DNA from: Roseateles hydrophilus
GTDB taxonomy: Bacteria; Pseudomonadota; Gammaproteobacteria; Burkholderiales; Burkholderiaceae_C
Length of the DNA stretch: 64,000 nucleotides
Reading direction: 5' to 3'
Assembly (NCBI RefSeq): GCF_026712245.1
Contig: NZ_JAPPUY010000005.1
Coordinates: forward strand, 62,001-126,000
Part shown: positions 26,842 through 36,200 of the stretch, piece by piece
How positions within the stretch are numbered: position 1 is the stretch's first letter
Layout of the letters: every line of letters starts with the position of its first letter
The notes under the pieces: model-generated
Databases searched by the model: none
Seen by the model: the letters and a program-made list of their open reading frames with translations, nothing else
Told to the model about the DNA's origin: nothing
Position numbers and translations under genes: made by a program

Positions 26842-28164
26842 ATGGCTAGGCGGCTCCTTTCCACGCTGCGCGGCCGACTGTTCGCGCTGCTCGCGGTGCT
26901 GGGCGCCGTGACGGCGCTGGCCGTGGCCGGCGCCACCTACGTCAGCGTGCGCGCCGAGGCCGACCAGCTGTTCGACTACCAGCTGCGCCAGACCGCGCTG
27001 TCGCTGCGCGACCAGGGCCAGGTCGCGCCCGACGAAGCCGCCGCGCTGGCCGACCCGGGGCTGGATTACGTGGTGCAGATCTGGTCGTTGCAGGGCCTGG
27101 AGCTGTATTCCAGCCGGCCGCAGGGCATGACCGAGCCGCTGCCGGCGCGTGCCGTGCTGGGCTACTCCCACCTGCGCCTGGGCGGGCAGGACTGGCGCGT
27201 GTTCAGCGCGGCCACGCCGCTGCGCGTGGTGCAGGTGGCGCAGCCGCTGGCAGTGCGGCAGAGGCTGGCCGCGCTGGCCGCGCTGCGCAGCGTGGTGCCG
27301 GTGGCCGTGGCGCTGCCGCTGGTGGGCGCGGCGATGTGGTGGCTGATTGGCGTGTCGCTGGCGCCGCTGGCGCGCGTGACGCATGCGGCCCAGGCGCGCG
27401 GCGCGACGGCGCTGGAGGCGCTGCCCATGGCCGGCCTGCCCGGCGAGGTGGCGCCGCTGGTGGACGCCTTCAACGGCCTGCTGGCCCGGCTGGCCGATGC
27501 CTTCGACGCGCAGCGCAGCTTCGTCGCCGACGCGGCGCACGAGTTGCGCTCGCCGCTGACGGCGCTGAAGCTGCAGCTGGGCCTGCTGCGCGACTCGGCC
27601 CCCGGCGAACAGCAGGACGCGGCGATCGCGCGGCTGCGCAGCGGCATCGACCGCGCGGTGCGCCTGGTGGAGCAGCTGCTGGCGCTGGCCCGCGCCGAGC
27701 CTGGTGCGGGCGCGCCCGCGCTGCCGCTGGACCTGGCCGAGCTGGCCCGCGAGGCGGTGGCCGATGTGCAGCCGCTGGCCGAGCGGGCCGGCGTGGCGCT
27801 GTCGCTGACGGCGCCCGACCCGCTGCCGCTGACCGGCGACCCGCAGGCGCTGCGCGGGGCGTTGCGCAACCTCATCGACAACGCGGTGAAGTACGGCGCC
27901 ACCACGGTTCAAGTCAGCGCCCTGCGCGGCCCGCGCGGCGCGCCGCTGCTGCGCGTCGACGACGACGGCCCGGGCATCCCGCCCGATCAGCGCGAGCGCG
28001 TGTTCGACCGATTCCAGCGCGGCGAGGACCATGCCGACGTGCAGGGCAGCGGCCTGGGCCTGGCCATCGTGCGCGCGGCGGCGCGCCAGCAGGGGGCGGC
28101 CGTGCGGCTGGCCGATGCGCCGCTGGGCGGCTTGCGCGCCGAGCTGGCCTGGCCCGCCGCGTGA
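26842..28164 (+). CDS. Sensor histidine kinase, QseC-like
   Basis: This is a 440-residue membrane kinase. TM1 is near residues 11-30, a short periplasmic sensor covers about 31-150, TM2 is near 155-175 and a HAMP-like linker follows. The DHp domain has phospho-acceptor His233 in FVADAAHELRSPLTALKLQ. The ATPase domain has N-box LRNLIDNAVKYG, G1 DDDGPGIP and G2 GSGLGLAIVRA. It should phosphorylate the regulator ending at 26706. QseBC-type pairs normally overlap; here 135 nt of repeat element intervene, and the ATG has no clear ribosome site. Confidence 0.9.
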   Translation: MARRLLSTLRGRLFALLAVLGAVTALAVAGATYVSVRAEADQLFDYQLRQTALSLRDQGQVAPDEAAALADPGLDYVVQIWSLQGLELYSSRPQGMTEPLPARAVLGYSHLRLGGQDWRVFSAATPLRVVQVAQPLAVRQRLAALAALRSVVPVAVALPLVGAAMWWLIGVSLAPLARVTHAAQARGATALEALPMAGLPGEVAPLVDAFNGLLARLADAFDAQRSFVADAAHELRSPLTALKLQLGLLRDSAPGEQQDAAIARLRSGIDRAVRLVEQLLALARAEPGAGAPALPLDLAELAREAVADVQPLAERAGVALSLTAPDPLPLTGDPQALRGALRNLIDNAVKYGATTVQVSALRGPRGAPLLRVDDDGPGIPPDQRERVFDRFQRGEDHADVQGSGLGLAIVRAAARQQGAAVRLADAPLGGLRAELAWPAA

Positions 28165-28191
28165 CGGGCGGGCCGAGCGGCCGTCAGGTCG

Positions 28192-29742
28192 TCAGGCCTG
28201 CAGCGGGGTCGCGGCCAGCTGGGCCACGCTGGCCTGGCGGTAGGGCGCGCAGAGCTGCTCCACGTAGGCCTGGTGCTGGGGCAGGGCGCCCACGATGCGC
28301 GCGACCTTGAGGTGGATGTCGCCCAGGAAGCGGGCCAGCTCCTCGCGGTTCATCTGGTCGGCCACCGGGTGGTAGCGCTGCGGCAGGATGCCCTGGCCCA
28401 TCATGACCTGCACCCAGGAGATCTCGGCGAACAGCTCGTCGCTGGGGCGGAACACGCGCGCTGTCTCGCGGAACAGGTCGATGCGGTGGCGCAGCGTGGG
28501 CAGGATGTCCATCTCGCGCACGTGCTGCCACAGCGCGGAGTCGGTGCGCTCGTTGACGTGGTAGTGCAGCACGATGAAGTCGCGGATGTGCTCCAGCTCG
28601 CGCTTGGACTGGCGGTTGAACTCGTCCACGTCCGACTGCTGGATGCCGCCGGCCGGGAACAGCTGCATGAGGCGGATGGCCGAACGCTGGATCAGGTGGA
28701 TGCTGGTGGACTCCAGCGGCTCGACGAAGCCGCTGGCCAGGCCCACGGCCACGCAGTTGCGTTCCCAGACCTTGTCGCGCTGGCCGGGCGTGAAGCGGAT
28801 GACGCGCGGCGTCGTCAGCAGCTCGCCCTCGACATTGCGCTTGAGTACCTCGGGCGCATCGGCGTCGCTGAGCTCCTTGCTGCTGTAGACCAGGCCATTG
28901 CCCACGCGGTGCTGCAGCGGGATGCGCCATTGCCAGCCGAAGGGGTGGGCGATGGAGCGGGTGTAGGGCCAGGCCTCGCGCACCGACGCGGTCTGCACGG
29001 CCACCGCGCGGTCGCAGGGCAGCCAGTAGGACCAGTCCTCGTAGCCCACGCCCAGCGCCTCGCCCAGCAGCAGCGAGCGAAAGCCCGTGCAGTCGATGAA
29101 GAAGTCGCCGTCGATGCGGCTGCCGTCGTCCATCTGCAGCGCCGCGATGTCGCCCGCGCGGGCGGCGCCGGCATCGGCCTCGTGCTTGAGCACGCGGGCG
29201 ATCTTGCCCTCGATGCGCTGCACGCCGTGGCCCTCGCTCATCGCGCGCAGGAACTTGGCGTAGCGCCCGGCGTCCAGGTGGTAGGCGTAGTTCAGGCCGT
29301 TGCGCGGCAGGTGGGCGAAGCGGTTGGCGAAGGCGGCCACCGTCTCGGGGTTGTAGTCGGTGTAGGTCTTGGACAGGCCCTCGGCCAGCCCCTTGAGCCA
29401 GAAGTGCTGGAAGCCGGCACTCCAGTGGTCGTTGCCGGTCGCGCCGAAGGAGTGGAAGTAGTCCTGGCCGATGTTCTTCCAGCCCTCGAAGTTGATGCCG
29501 AGCTTGAAGGTCGCGTTGGTCGCGGCCATGAACTCGGCTTCGTTGATGCCCAGCAGGTTGTGGAAGGTGTGCAGCGCGGGGATGGTGGCCTCGCCGACGC
29601 CGACGGTGCCGATCTCCTCGGACTCGACGAGCTTGATGTCCAGCTGCTTGCCCAGCAGCTTGCTCATGAGCGCGGCCATCATCCAGCCGGCGGTGCCGCC
29701 GCCGGCGATGACGACGCGGTTGAAGGGCTTGGTGGTGTTCAT
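28192..29742 (-). CDS. FAD-dependent (tryptophan-type) halogenase 1
   Basis: This is a 516-residue flavin-dependent halogenase-family protein. It has the FAD site VVIAGGGTAGWMMAAL, the GVGEATIP loop, the halogenase Lys (Lys80 in ATFKLGINF) and the diagnostic WxWxIP motif (Trp270-Trp272-Ile274-Pro275). GLASGFVEPLESTSIHLI holds the candidate catalytic Glu. Characterised relatives chlorinate or brominate tryptophan or free indoles using reduced FAD. No indole biosynthetic or flavin reductase gene is nearby; instead it overlaps a cupin gene in a module behind a TonB receptor. The substrate is unknown. Confidence 0.9.
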   Translation of the reverse strand: MNTTKPFNRVVIAGGGTAGWMMAALMSKLLGKQLDIKLVESEEIGTVGVGEATIPALHTFHNLLGINEAEFMAATNATFKLGINFEGWKNIGQDYFHSFGATGNDHWSAGFQHFWLKGLAEGLSKTYTDYNPETVAAFANRFAHLPRNGLNYAYHLDAGRYAKFLRAMSEGHGVQRIEGKIARVLKHEADAGAARAGDIAALQMDDGSRIDGDFFIDCTGFRSLLLGEALGVGYEDWSYWLPCDRAVAVQTASVREAWPYTRSIAHPFGWQWRIPLQHRVGNGLVYSSKELSDADAPEVLKRNVEGELLTTPRVIRFTPGQRDKVWERNCVAVGLASGFVEPLESTSIHLIQRSAIRLMQLFPAGGIQQSDVDEFNRQSKRELEHIRDFIVLHYHVNERTDSALWQHVREMDILPTLRHRIDLFRETARVFRPSDELFAEISWVQVMMGQGILPQRYHPVADQMNREELARFLGDIHLKVARIVGALPQHQAYVEQLCAPYRQASVAQLAATPLQA

Positions 29743-30755
29743 CGTTTCAGCTGGTTGAGGAGTTGGGTGCGGGCCTGGCGGGACAGGGTCTCGTCGATGG
29801 GCCCGAGCAGGCCGCGCGCGGCGGGGGGGATGTGGTCCCAGGTGTGCGCGTCGGCGCCGAACACGAAGTGCTGGAAGTGGTGCTGCCAGATGCGGCGCTC
29901 CTTCTCCGGCAGGTCGCGCAGCGTCATCAGCGCCAGGCGCAGCGTGGTCAGCGGGGAGTCCACGTGTTCGGGCGTCTGGCGCCACCAGGCGTTGATGAGC
30001 AGGTTGACCGGCGCCAGGCCCTCGACGTGGTGGAACCACATGCTGGGGATGAACAGCGCGTCGCCCGGCTCCAGCTCGACGACTTCGGCCGCGGCCAGCG
30101 CCTGCGCGAAGCGCGGGAAGCGGGCGAAGTCGGGCTGGGCGAAGTCCACCAGGCTGACGGGCTGGCCGGCGGGCGTCGGGTCCAGCGGGCCGAGGTAGAG
30201 GTTGTGGATCTGCTCCGGCGGGAACAGCGTGAAGCGGCGCCGCCCGGCAGCCACGACGGCGAGGTTGTCGGGCAGGTCGTAGTGGGCGGCGATGCGGGTG
30301 CGGTTGCCCAGCCACAGGCTGATGAGCGCCTGATCGGCGAAGGGCTCACCCAGGCCCATGACGTTGGCGTCCAGGAAGCCCGGCAGCACGGCCTCCACCG
30401 TCGTGGAGCCGACGTACAGCGCCGGCGGCTCGGGGCTGTGCGCCACGCCCAGCAGGCCGGACAGCACCTGGTCCAGCGTGGCGGCGTAGCGCTCGAAGTT
30501 GAAGCTGCTGAGCGTTTCGTCGGCGTAGAACACGCGGCCACGCGCCTCGGGGGCGAGCTGGAACAGGCCGATGCGGGTGCCGTTGTACAGGCCTATCAGG
30601 TAGCGGGCCAGCGCCTCGTCGGACTGGCGCGCGGCCTGCACCACCGGCCAGTGTGCAAAGCCGCCGCGCACGACGCAGGGGCGCGCGGCCGTCAGCAGTT
30701 CGGCCGGCAGCGCGGCCGGGTCGAAGGGGCCGGTCCAGTCGGGGACAGCTCGCAT
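29739..30755 (-). CDS. Cupin-8/JmjC-like Fe(II), 2-oxoglutarate-dependent oxygenase
   Basis: This is a 338-residue protein of the cupin_8 (JmjC-like) family. The iron-binding facial triad is visible as His158-x-Asp160 in RIAAHYDLPDN and His242/His243 in PSMWFHHVEGL. RRRFTLFPPEQIHNLYLGP is the conserved segment between them. Family members hydroxylate protein or small-molecule substrates. The stop overlaps the halogenase 1 start (ATGA), so they are translated together. With two halogenases and SapC it suggests oxidative tailoring of a common substrate, which is inference. Confidence 0.88.
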   Translation of the reverse strand: MRAVPDWTGPFDPAALPAELLTAARPCVVRGGFAHWPVVQAARQSDEALARYLIGLYNGTRIGLFQLAPEARGRVFYADETLSSFNFERYAATLDQVLSGLLGVAHSPEPPALYVGSTTVEAVLPGFLDANVMGLGEPFADQALISLWLGNRTRIAAHYDLPDNLAVVAAGRRRFTLFPPEQIHNLYLGPLDPTPAGQPVSLVDFAQPDFARFPRFAQALAAAEVVELEPGDALFIPSMWFHHVEGLAPVNLLINAWWRQTPEHVDSPLTTLRLALMTLRDLPEKERRIWQHHFQHFVFGADAHTWDHIPPAARGLLGPIDETLSRQARTQLLNQLKR

Positions 30756-30780
30756 CGTCGGTGCCTCAGTGGCCGTCGAT

Positions 30781-31491
30781 TCAGCGCCGGGTGGCGCGGT
30801 TCAGCAGCACGGGCAGCTGCGCGAGCGACGCGATCTGCATGTAGGCGGGCAGCAGGTGGCCGTCGCGGGCCAGCGCTTCCAGCGCGGCACCGGGCAGCGC
30901 GGCGAGGCGCTCCTCGTGGATGGTGAACAGGCCCGACAGCCGGCCCTGCTGGCCGTCGGTGGTTTCGATGTCCATGACGAAGGGTTCCAGCAGCTGGTGG
31001 CGCGTCAGCGCCTCGATGAAGGCGGGCAGCTGCTGCGCCTGTGCGTGCAGCGCCTCCATCAGTTGCACGGCGTTGTCCAGGTAGTCGCTGAAGCCGCCGT
31101 GCGGCAGGAACAGCGCCATGCCGACCTCGCCCTCCTCGGGGCGCACGATGCGGGGGCTGTCCAGGTCGATGTGCAGCTTCAGCGTGCCTTCGCTGTCACG
31201 GCCGATCATGAAGGGGTCGCGCTGCAGCGCCATGGGCAGCGCGGGCGCGTCCCAGCCGGCGTCGGTGAGGAACAGGTTCTGGCCTTCCTCCAGGCCGAAC
31301 AGGGCCACCGGCTGGAAGCCGGCGTCGCCGTCGACGAGCTGGAACACGATGGGGAAGTGGGCCTGCAGCTGGCGGAATTCGGCCGGCAGGGCCAGGCAGT
31401 ACTGGCGCGCGTCGCCCAGGTGGGCGGCGCGCTCGGTGTGGACGCGCAGGTGGCGGTGGGTGACGTTGTCGAGCAGGGCAGGGCGGGTCAT
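30781..31491 (-). CDS. SapC family protein
   Basis: This is a 236-residue SapC-family protein with no signal peptide. It starts MTRPALLDNVTHRHLRVHTE. Family-typical segments are YCLALPAEFRQLQAHFPIVF, NLFLTDAGWDAPALPMALQRDPFMIG and the DLDSPRI block. SapC was named from a Campylobacter S-layer locus, but its function is not established; it commonly accompanies TonB receptors, halogenases and cupins. The start overlaps the halogenase 2 stop, placing it second in the four-gene module. Confidence 0.88.
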   Translation of the reverse strand: MTRPALLDNVTHRHLRVHTERAAHLGDARQYCLALPAEFRQLQAHFPIVFQLVDGDAGFQPVALFGLEEGQNLFLTDAGWDAPALPMALQRDPFMIGRDSEGTLKLHIDLDSPRIVRPEEGEVGMALFLPHGGFSDYLDNAVQLMEALHAQAQQLPAFIEALTRHQLLEPFVMDIETTDGQQGRLSGLFTIHEERLAALPGAALEALARDGHLLPAYMQIASLAQLPVLLNRATRR

Positions 31492-33041
31492 CGGGCGGGG
31501 CTCTGGGCGTGGAGGTGATCGATCAGGCTGCGGTGGCCGGGCAGGGCGGGGATGAAGCGGCGGGCCAGGCGGGCGGCTTCGTCAAAGCAGGCCTGCGCCG
31601 CCTGCAGTTTGTCGGCGGACGGCGGGCGGGTGTCAGGGCGAAAACCCATGCCGTACAGCACGTACTGGTAGCTGGCCGACGGGAAGACCTCGTCGTTGCG
31701 GCCGAAGTCGTGCCGGGCCGGTGCGCGCAGCCGCCACTGCGGCAGCAGTTCGCGCAGGCGCTCGGGCCAGGAGGCGGGGTCGCGGTGGGCGCGCCAGTAG
31801 TCGCTGTCGTCGCGCTGCGTGAGCGCGTAGTGCAGCTTCAGGAAGTCGATGACGCGGGCCCAGCGGTAGGCGAAGTCGTCGTTGTAGCGCCGCGCGACGG
31901 CGGGCAGCGTGGCGTGCGTCATGGGCAGCTCTTCGCACAGCCGCTGCACGGACAGCTCCACCAGCGCCAGCGCCGAGGCCTCCAGCGGCTCGATGAAGCC
32001 GCTGGACAGGCCGATGGCCACGCAGTTGCGCACCCAGAACTGCTGGCGGTAGCCAGGGTCGTAGCGGATGGGGCGCGGCACGGGGCGCTCGGCCGGGGCG
32101 CCGGTGGCGTCGAGGTAGGCCTGCAGCGCGGCCTGGGCTGCGTCCTCGCTGGCATGAGCGCGCGAGAACACGCAGCCCACGCCGCGGCGGTGCGGCAGGC
32201 CGATGTCCCACAGCCAGCCCTTGGCCCAGGCGGTGGCGATGGTGACCGGGGCCAGCGGCACATCCGGCGTGGCATAGGGCACCTGCACAGCCAGGGCGGC
32301 GTCGTTGAACAGCACCTCGCGTTCGCTCTTCAGCGCCACGCCGAAGTGCTGGCCGATCAGCCGGGCCTGCAGGCCGGAGCAGTCGATGAAGAGGTCGGCG
32401 TCGAGGTCGCCGTGGGTGCGCGTGCGCAGCGCCGCGATGTCGCCGGCACGCGGGCCGCTGTCGTGCGAGAGCACGGCGTCCACATGGTCCACCACGTGGC
32501 GCACGCCCAGCCGCTGCACGGCATGCTCGCGCAGCAGCTGGCCGAACAGGCCGGCGTCGAAGTGGTAGGCGTAGTTGGCAACGGCGCCGAAGGCCGGCGT
32601 CTGCACCTGCTTGGGCGCGCGGCCGGCCTCGCACACCTGCACGCTGGGGCTGACGACGTCGGCGAACGGCCGCTGCGGCTGCAGCGCCAGCCAGGCCTGC
32701 ACCAGCTCGGCGTCTCCATGGCCCACGGGCAGCATGAAGGGGTGGTAGTAGCGGTCACCGGCCTCGCCGGCCGCGCCGCGGGCCCAGCCGTCGAAGCGCG
32801 AGCCCTGCTTGAAGCTGACCTGGCAGCGGCGGATGAACTCGGTCTCGTCCAGCCCGATGCGGCGCAGCGTGTCGCGCATGGACGGCCAGGTGCCTTCACC
32901 CACGCCGATGGTGGGCACGTCGCTGGACTCCACCAGCGTGATGCGAAGGGTGTCGCCATGTTCGGCAGCCAGCAGCCCGGCCACCAGCCAGCCCGCCGAG
33001 CCGCCGCCCAGCACGACGATGTTGCGAAGGGGTTCGTTCAT
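31488..33041 (-). CDS. FAD-dependent (tryptophan-type) halogenase 2, variant WxWxI motif
   Basis: This is a 517-residue paralogue of halogenase 1. It has FAD motif VVLGGGSAGWLVAGLLA, GVGEGTWP, Lys78 in VSFKQGSRF, and IGLSSGFIEPLEASALAL. The usual WxWxIP reads Trp276-Leu-Trp278-Asp-Ile280-Gly281, with Pro replaced by Gly, so its chemistry may differ. It is the first gene of the module, about 230 nt downstream of the TonB receptor and after an internal terminator. A half-site of the local LacI operator (CGCTTTCA, 33055-33062) lies just upstream of its start. Confidence 0.88.
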   Translation of the reverse strand: MNEPLRNIVVLGGGSAGWLVAGLLAAEHGDTLRITLVESSDVPTIGVGEGTWPSMRDTLRRIGLDETEFIRRCQVSFKQGSRFDGWARGAAGEAGDRYYHPFMLPVGHGDAELVQAWLALQPQRPFADVVSPSVQVCEAGRAPKQVQTPAFGAVANYAYHFDAGLFGQLLREHAVQRLGVRHVVDHVDAVLSHDSGPRAGDIAALRTRTHGDLDADLFIDCSGLQARLIGQHFGVALKSEREVLFNDAALAVQVPYATPDVPLAPVTIATAWAKGWLWDIGLPHRRGVGCVFSRAHASEDAAQAALQAYLDATGAPAERPVPRPIRYDPGYRQQFWVRNCVAIGLSSGFIEPLEASALALVELSVQRLCEELPMTHATLPAVARRYNDDFAYRWARVIDFLKLHYALTQRDDSDYWRAHRDPASWPERLRELLPQWRLRAPARHDFGRNDEVFPSASYQYVLYGMGFRPDTRPPSADKLQAAQACFDEAARLARRFIPALPGHRSLIDHLHAQSPAR

Positions 33042-33111
33042 GGCGCGTATTTGACGCTTTCACTCTCGCGGGCCGGGTGCAGCACCGACCCTGGTGAGAC
33101 GAGGGGCAAAC

Positions 33112-33134
33112 AAAAAAAGCCGCTCGCGCGGCTT
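33112..33134 (-). terminator. Rho-independent terminator after the TonB receptor gene
   Basis: AAGCCGC and GCGGCTT form a 7-bp stem around a four-base loop, followed on the leftward strand by a run of seven T residues. It lies 138 nt beyond the receptor stop and 70 nt before halogenase 2. It should end, or partly end, the receptor transcript, leaving lower or separate expression of the halogenase module. Confidence 0.75.
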
Positions 33135-33271
33135 CGCCACATGGCGAACAAGAGCGGCGCCCCAGGAGGCGAGCGCCGCCGAACCAGACGGTGTCTCGTA
33201 GGGGCCGGGCGCATGCGCCTGCCCCTGGAGGGTCTGCCCGGAGCCGGCTGAGCCGGCCCCGGGGTTCACGC

Positions 33272-36200
33272 TCAGAACTTGTAGCGCGCGCCGATCATCA
33301 CGCGGCGACCCAGCTGGGTCACGGCGCCGATCTGGTTCTCGTTGCGCAGGTGGGTGCGCGTGTACTCGTCGGTCAGGTTGATGGCTTCAAACTGGAAGCG
33401 CAGGTGCTTGTTGAAGTTGTAGCCCACGCTGAGGTCGAACTGGCCATAGGGCTCCACATACAGCGGCTGGGCGCCTTCCGAACCGCCGAAGTTGGCGGCC
33501 AGGAACTTGCCGCGCCAGTTGTAGGCCAGACGCGTCGTGAAGGTCTCGTTCTCGAAGAAGCCGACCAGGTTGCCCGAATCCCCCAGGCCCACCAGCACGT
33601 CGGTCTGGGCGCCCACCTTGGCGTTGTTGTAGCCCAGGTTGGACTTGACCTTGGTGAAGTTCGCCGACACGCCGAAGCCGCTGTTGCCGAACACGTGCTG
33701 CGCGTTCAGCTCGATGCCGTTGAGCTTGCTGGTGCGCTTGTTGTTGACGAAGGTGCCCAGCTTGAACATCAGCAGCGGATCGGTGGCTTGCGCGGTGATG
33801 CTGCCCAGCTGCGTGTTGGGCGTGCCGCTCACGCCCGGGGCGTTGCCGTACTTGGTGAAGATGTACTGGCGGATGCACCCGGAGTCGGCGCCGCAGCCGC
33901 CGGTGGTCTGTGCTTCCTTGTACATCGCGCTGCCGATGGGCGTGCGCAGGCCGAACAGGTTGGTCTCGGCAATGATGGCTTCGTTGTAGTCCTTCAGCGA
34001 CTTGCGGAAATAGCTGGCCGCGATGTAGCTGCTCTTGGCGTAGTAGTGCTCGGCCGAGAAGTCGATGTTGGTGGACTTCAGCGGCTTCAGGTCGGGGTTG
34101 CCCACCGAGCCGGAGCCACCGTCCACGCGGGCCAGCGGATCGATCTTCAAACCGCCTTGGATGGCGTTCCAGCCCGGGCGGCCGATGGTCGTGCCGAAGC
34201 TGGCGCGCAGCTTGGTGTCGCTGGTGACGTCGGCGCTGAAGTCGATGGAGGGCAGGAAGTAGCCGTACTTGCCGTCACGGCCGGCGGAGCGTGTGCCGCT
34301 GAAGGTGATGGGCACTTCGTTGTTGGCCACCCAGGCCACGGACACCGGGATCTTCTCGACCGACGGCGAGCTGACCTTGGTGCGCTCGTAGCGGGCGCCG
34401 ATGGAAGCGTCCATGGGCACGCCCCAGTCCCAGCTCAGGTTGTACTGGCCGAACACGGCCTGCGACTTTTCCGTCGTGCGGAAGTCGTCCTGCCAGTCGA
34501 ACGAGGCCTTCAGCAGCGTGTCGGAGCCCAACGTCTTGATGGCCGCGGCGCGCAGGTCCTCGAAGTTGAAATAGAAGAACTGGTTGAACAGCCGCGGGTC
34601 ATTGGAGCCCGGGATGCGGCTGAAGTACTTGCTGATGGAGTCAGCCTTCCAGATGTTGTCCGGCAGGGCAGCCGGGCCGCCGGCAGCGTTCGCGCCCCAG
34701 GTGTCGCGCTGCACGTTGGCAAAGGCCGAGCGGTTCTGCACTTCGGTCAGCGTCAGGCCGAAGTCCAGGCTGCTGGCGTCGTCGATGCGCCAGTTGCCGC
34801 GGGTCTGCAGCTGCGTGACTTCGTTCTTCTGGTAGCTGTTGCCGAACACCGAGCCCTGCAGCTCCTGCTTGGCGGGGTCCAGCGTCGTGCCCTTGATGCC
34901 CAGCACCGGGAACTTGTTGCTGAAGTCGACGAAGGTGTCGCCCCGGTTCATCGAGGCGGTGCCCAGCGTGACGGCGGTGCCCAGCGGGTCGTTGGCGCCC
35001 GAGGTGGCGGTGGAGTGGTGGGCGTCGATGTCGAAGTTCAGCGCATCGGTGGCCTTCCACTTCAGGTTCAGGCCGATCTGCTGGTTCTTGTTCTTGGTCT
35101 GGATGCGCGAGGCGCCCATGGCCAGGTCGGCGTTGCCCGCCGGGATGCTCTCGCCATAGATGATGGGCGAGGACGGCGTGCCGGTCTGGAACTCGCCGAA
35201 CTGGCCGCCGTAGTTGAACCAGGCCGAGATGTCGTTGCGGCGCTGGCGGAACTTCTGCTCGGACATCACGAAGTCCAGCGTGCCCACCAGGTCTTGCATG
35301 GGCTTGAACTGCAGCACCAGCTGGCCGTTCAGGCGCTCACGGTGCACGCCGGTGAACGAGTAGTTCATGTTCTGCGGCACGCTGTAGATCGAGCCGGCAG
35401 CCGGGCGGTTCTTGATGGTGCCTCCCGAGGCCGGCGGCAGGCCGCCCCAGACGGCGTTGGGGCCGTTCCAGTCGTTGTCCTTGATGCCGTCGAAGCTCTT
35501 CCAGCCGCTGCTGACGTTGGCCTGCGAGTAGCCGGAGTCGCGCACCTGGTAGGTACCCATCAGCGCGATGCCGAACATGCCGTCATTGCTCTGCGTGCTG
35601 TAGATGCCGCTGAGTTCGGGCGTCAGCTTCTTGCCCTGCTCCTCGCCGGGCAGGCGGCGGGCCGACTGGTCATTGACCAGCTTGACGCCGAACTGGGCCA
35701 CGGTTTCCTTGATGTCGAACGGGCGCTGCGTGCGCACGTTGACGGTGGCGCCCATGCCGCCGGTGGGGCTGCTGGCGCGGCTGGTCTTGTAGACCTCCAG
35801 CGCGGCGACGCCGTCGGCTGCGAGGTTGGAGAAGTCGAAGGAGCGCGAGCTGGGCGCGCCGCCGTCCACGCTGGAGCCGGGCATCTGGCGGCCGTTGAGC
35901 AGCACCAGGTTGAAGTCCGGGCCCATGCCGCGCACGGTGATGCGCGTGCCTTCGCCGTTGCTGCGGTCGATGGAGACGCCGGAGATGCGGCTCAGCGACT
36001 CGGCGAGGTTGGTGTCGGGGAACTTGCCGATGTCCTCGGCGACGATGCCGTCAACCAGGCCGGATGCCTGGCGCTTGAGGTTGACCGAGGTCTCCAGCGA
36101 GCGGCGGATGCCGGTGACGACGACAGTCTCCAGCTGCGTGGTGCTGGCCAGCGCCTGCGGCACGGACGTGCTGGGCGTGGGGCCGGCGTTCGGCACCTGG

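Noticed and set aside
28192-33041. A pyrrolnitrin- or rebeccamycin-type biosynthetic cluster because of the tryptophan halogenases
   Set aside because: No other biosynthetic genes (prnB-D, indolocarbazole or peptide synthetases) are present, and the neighbours are a TonB receptor, cupin and SapC.
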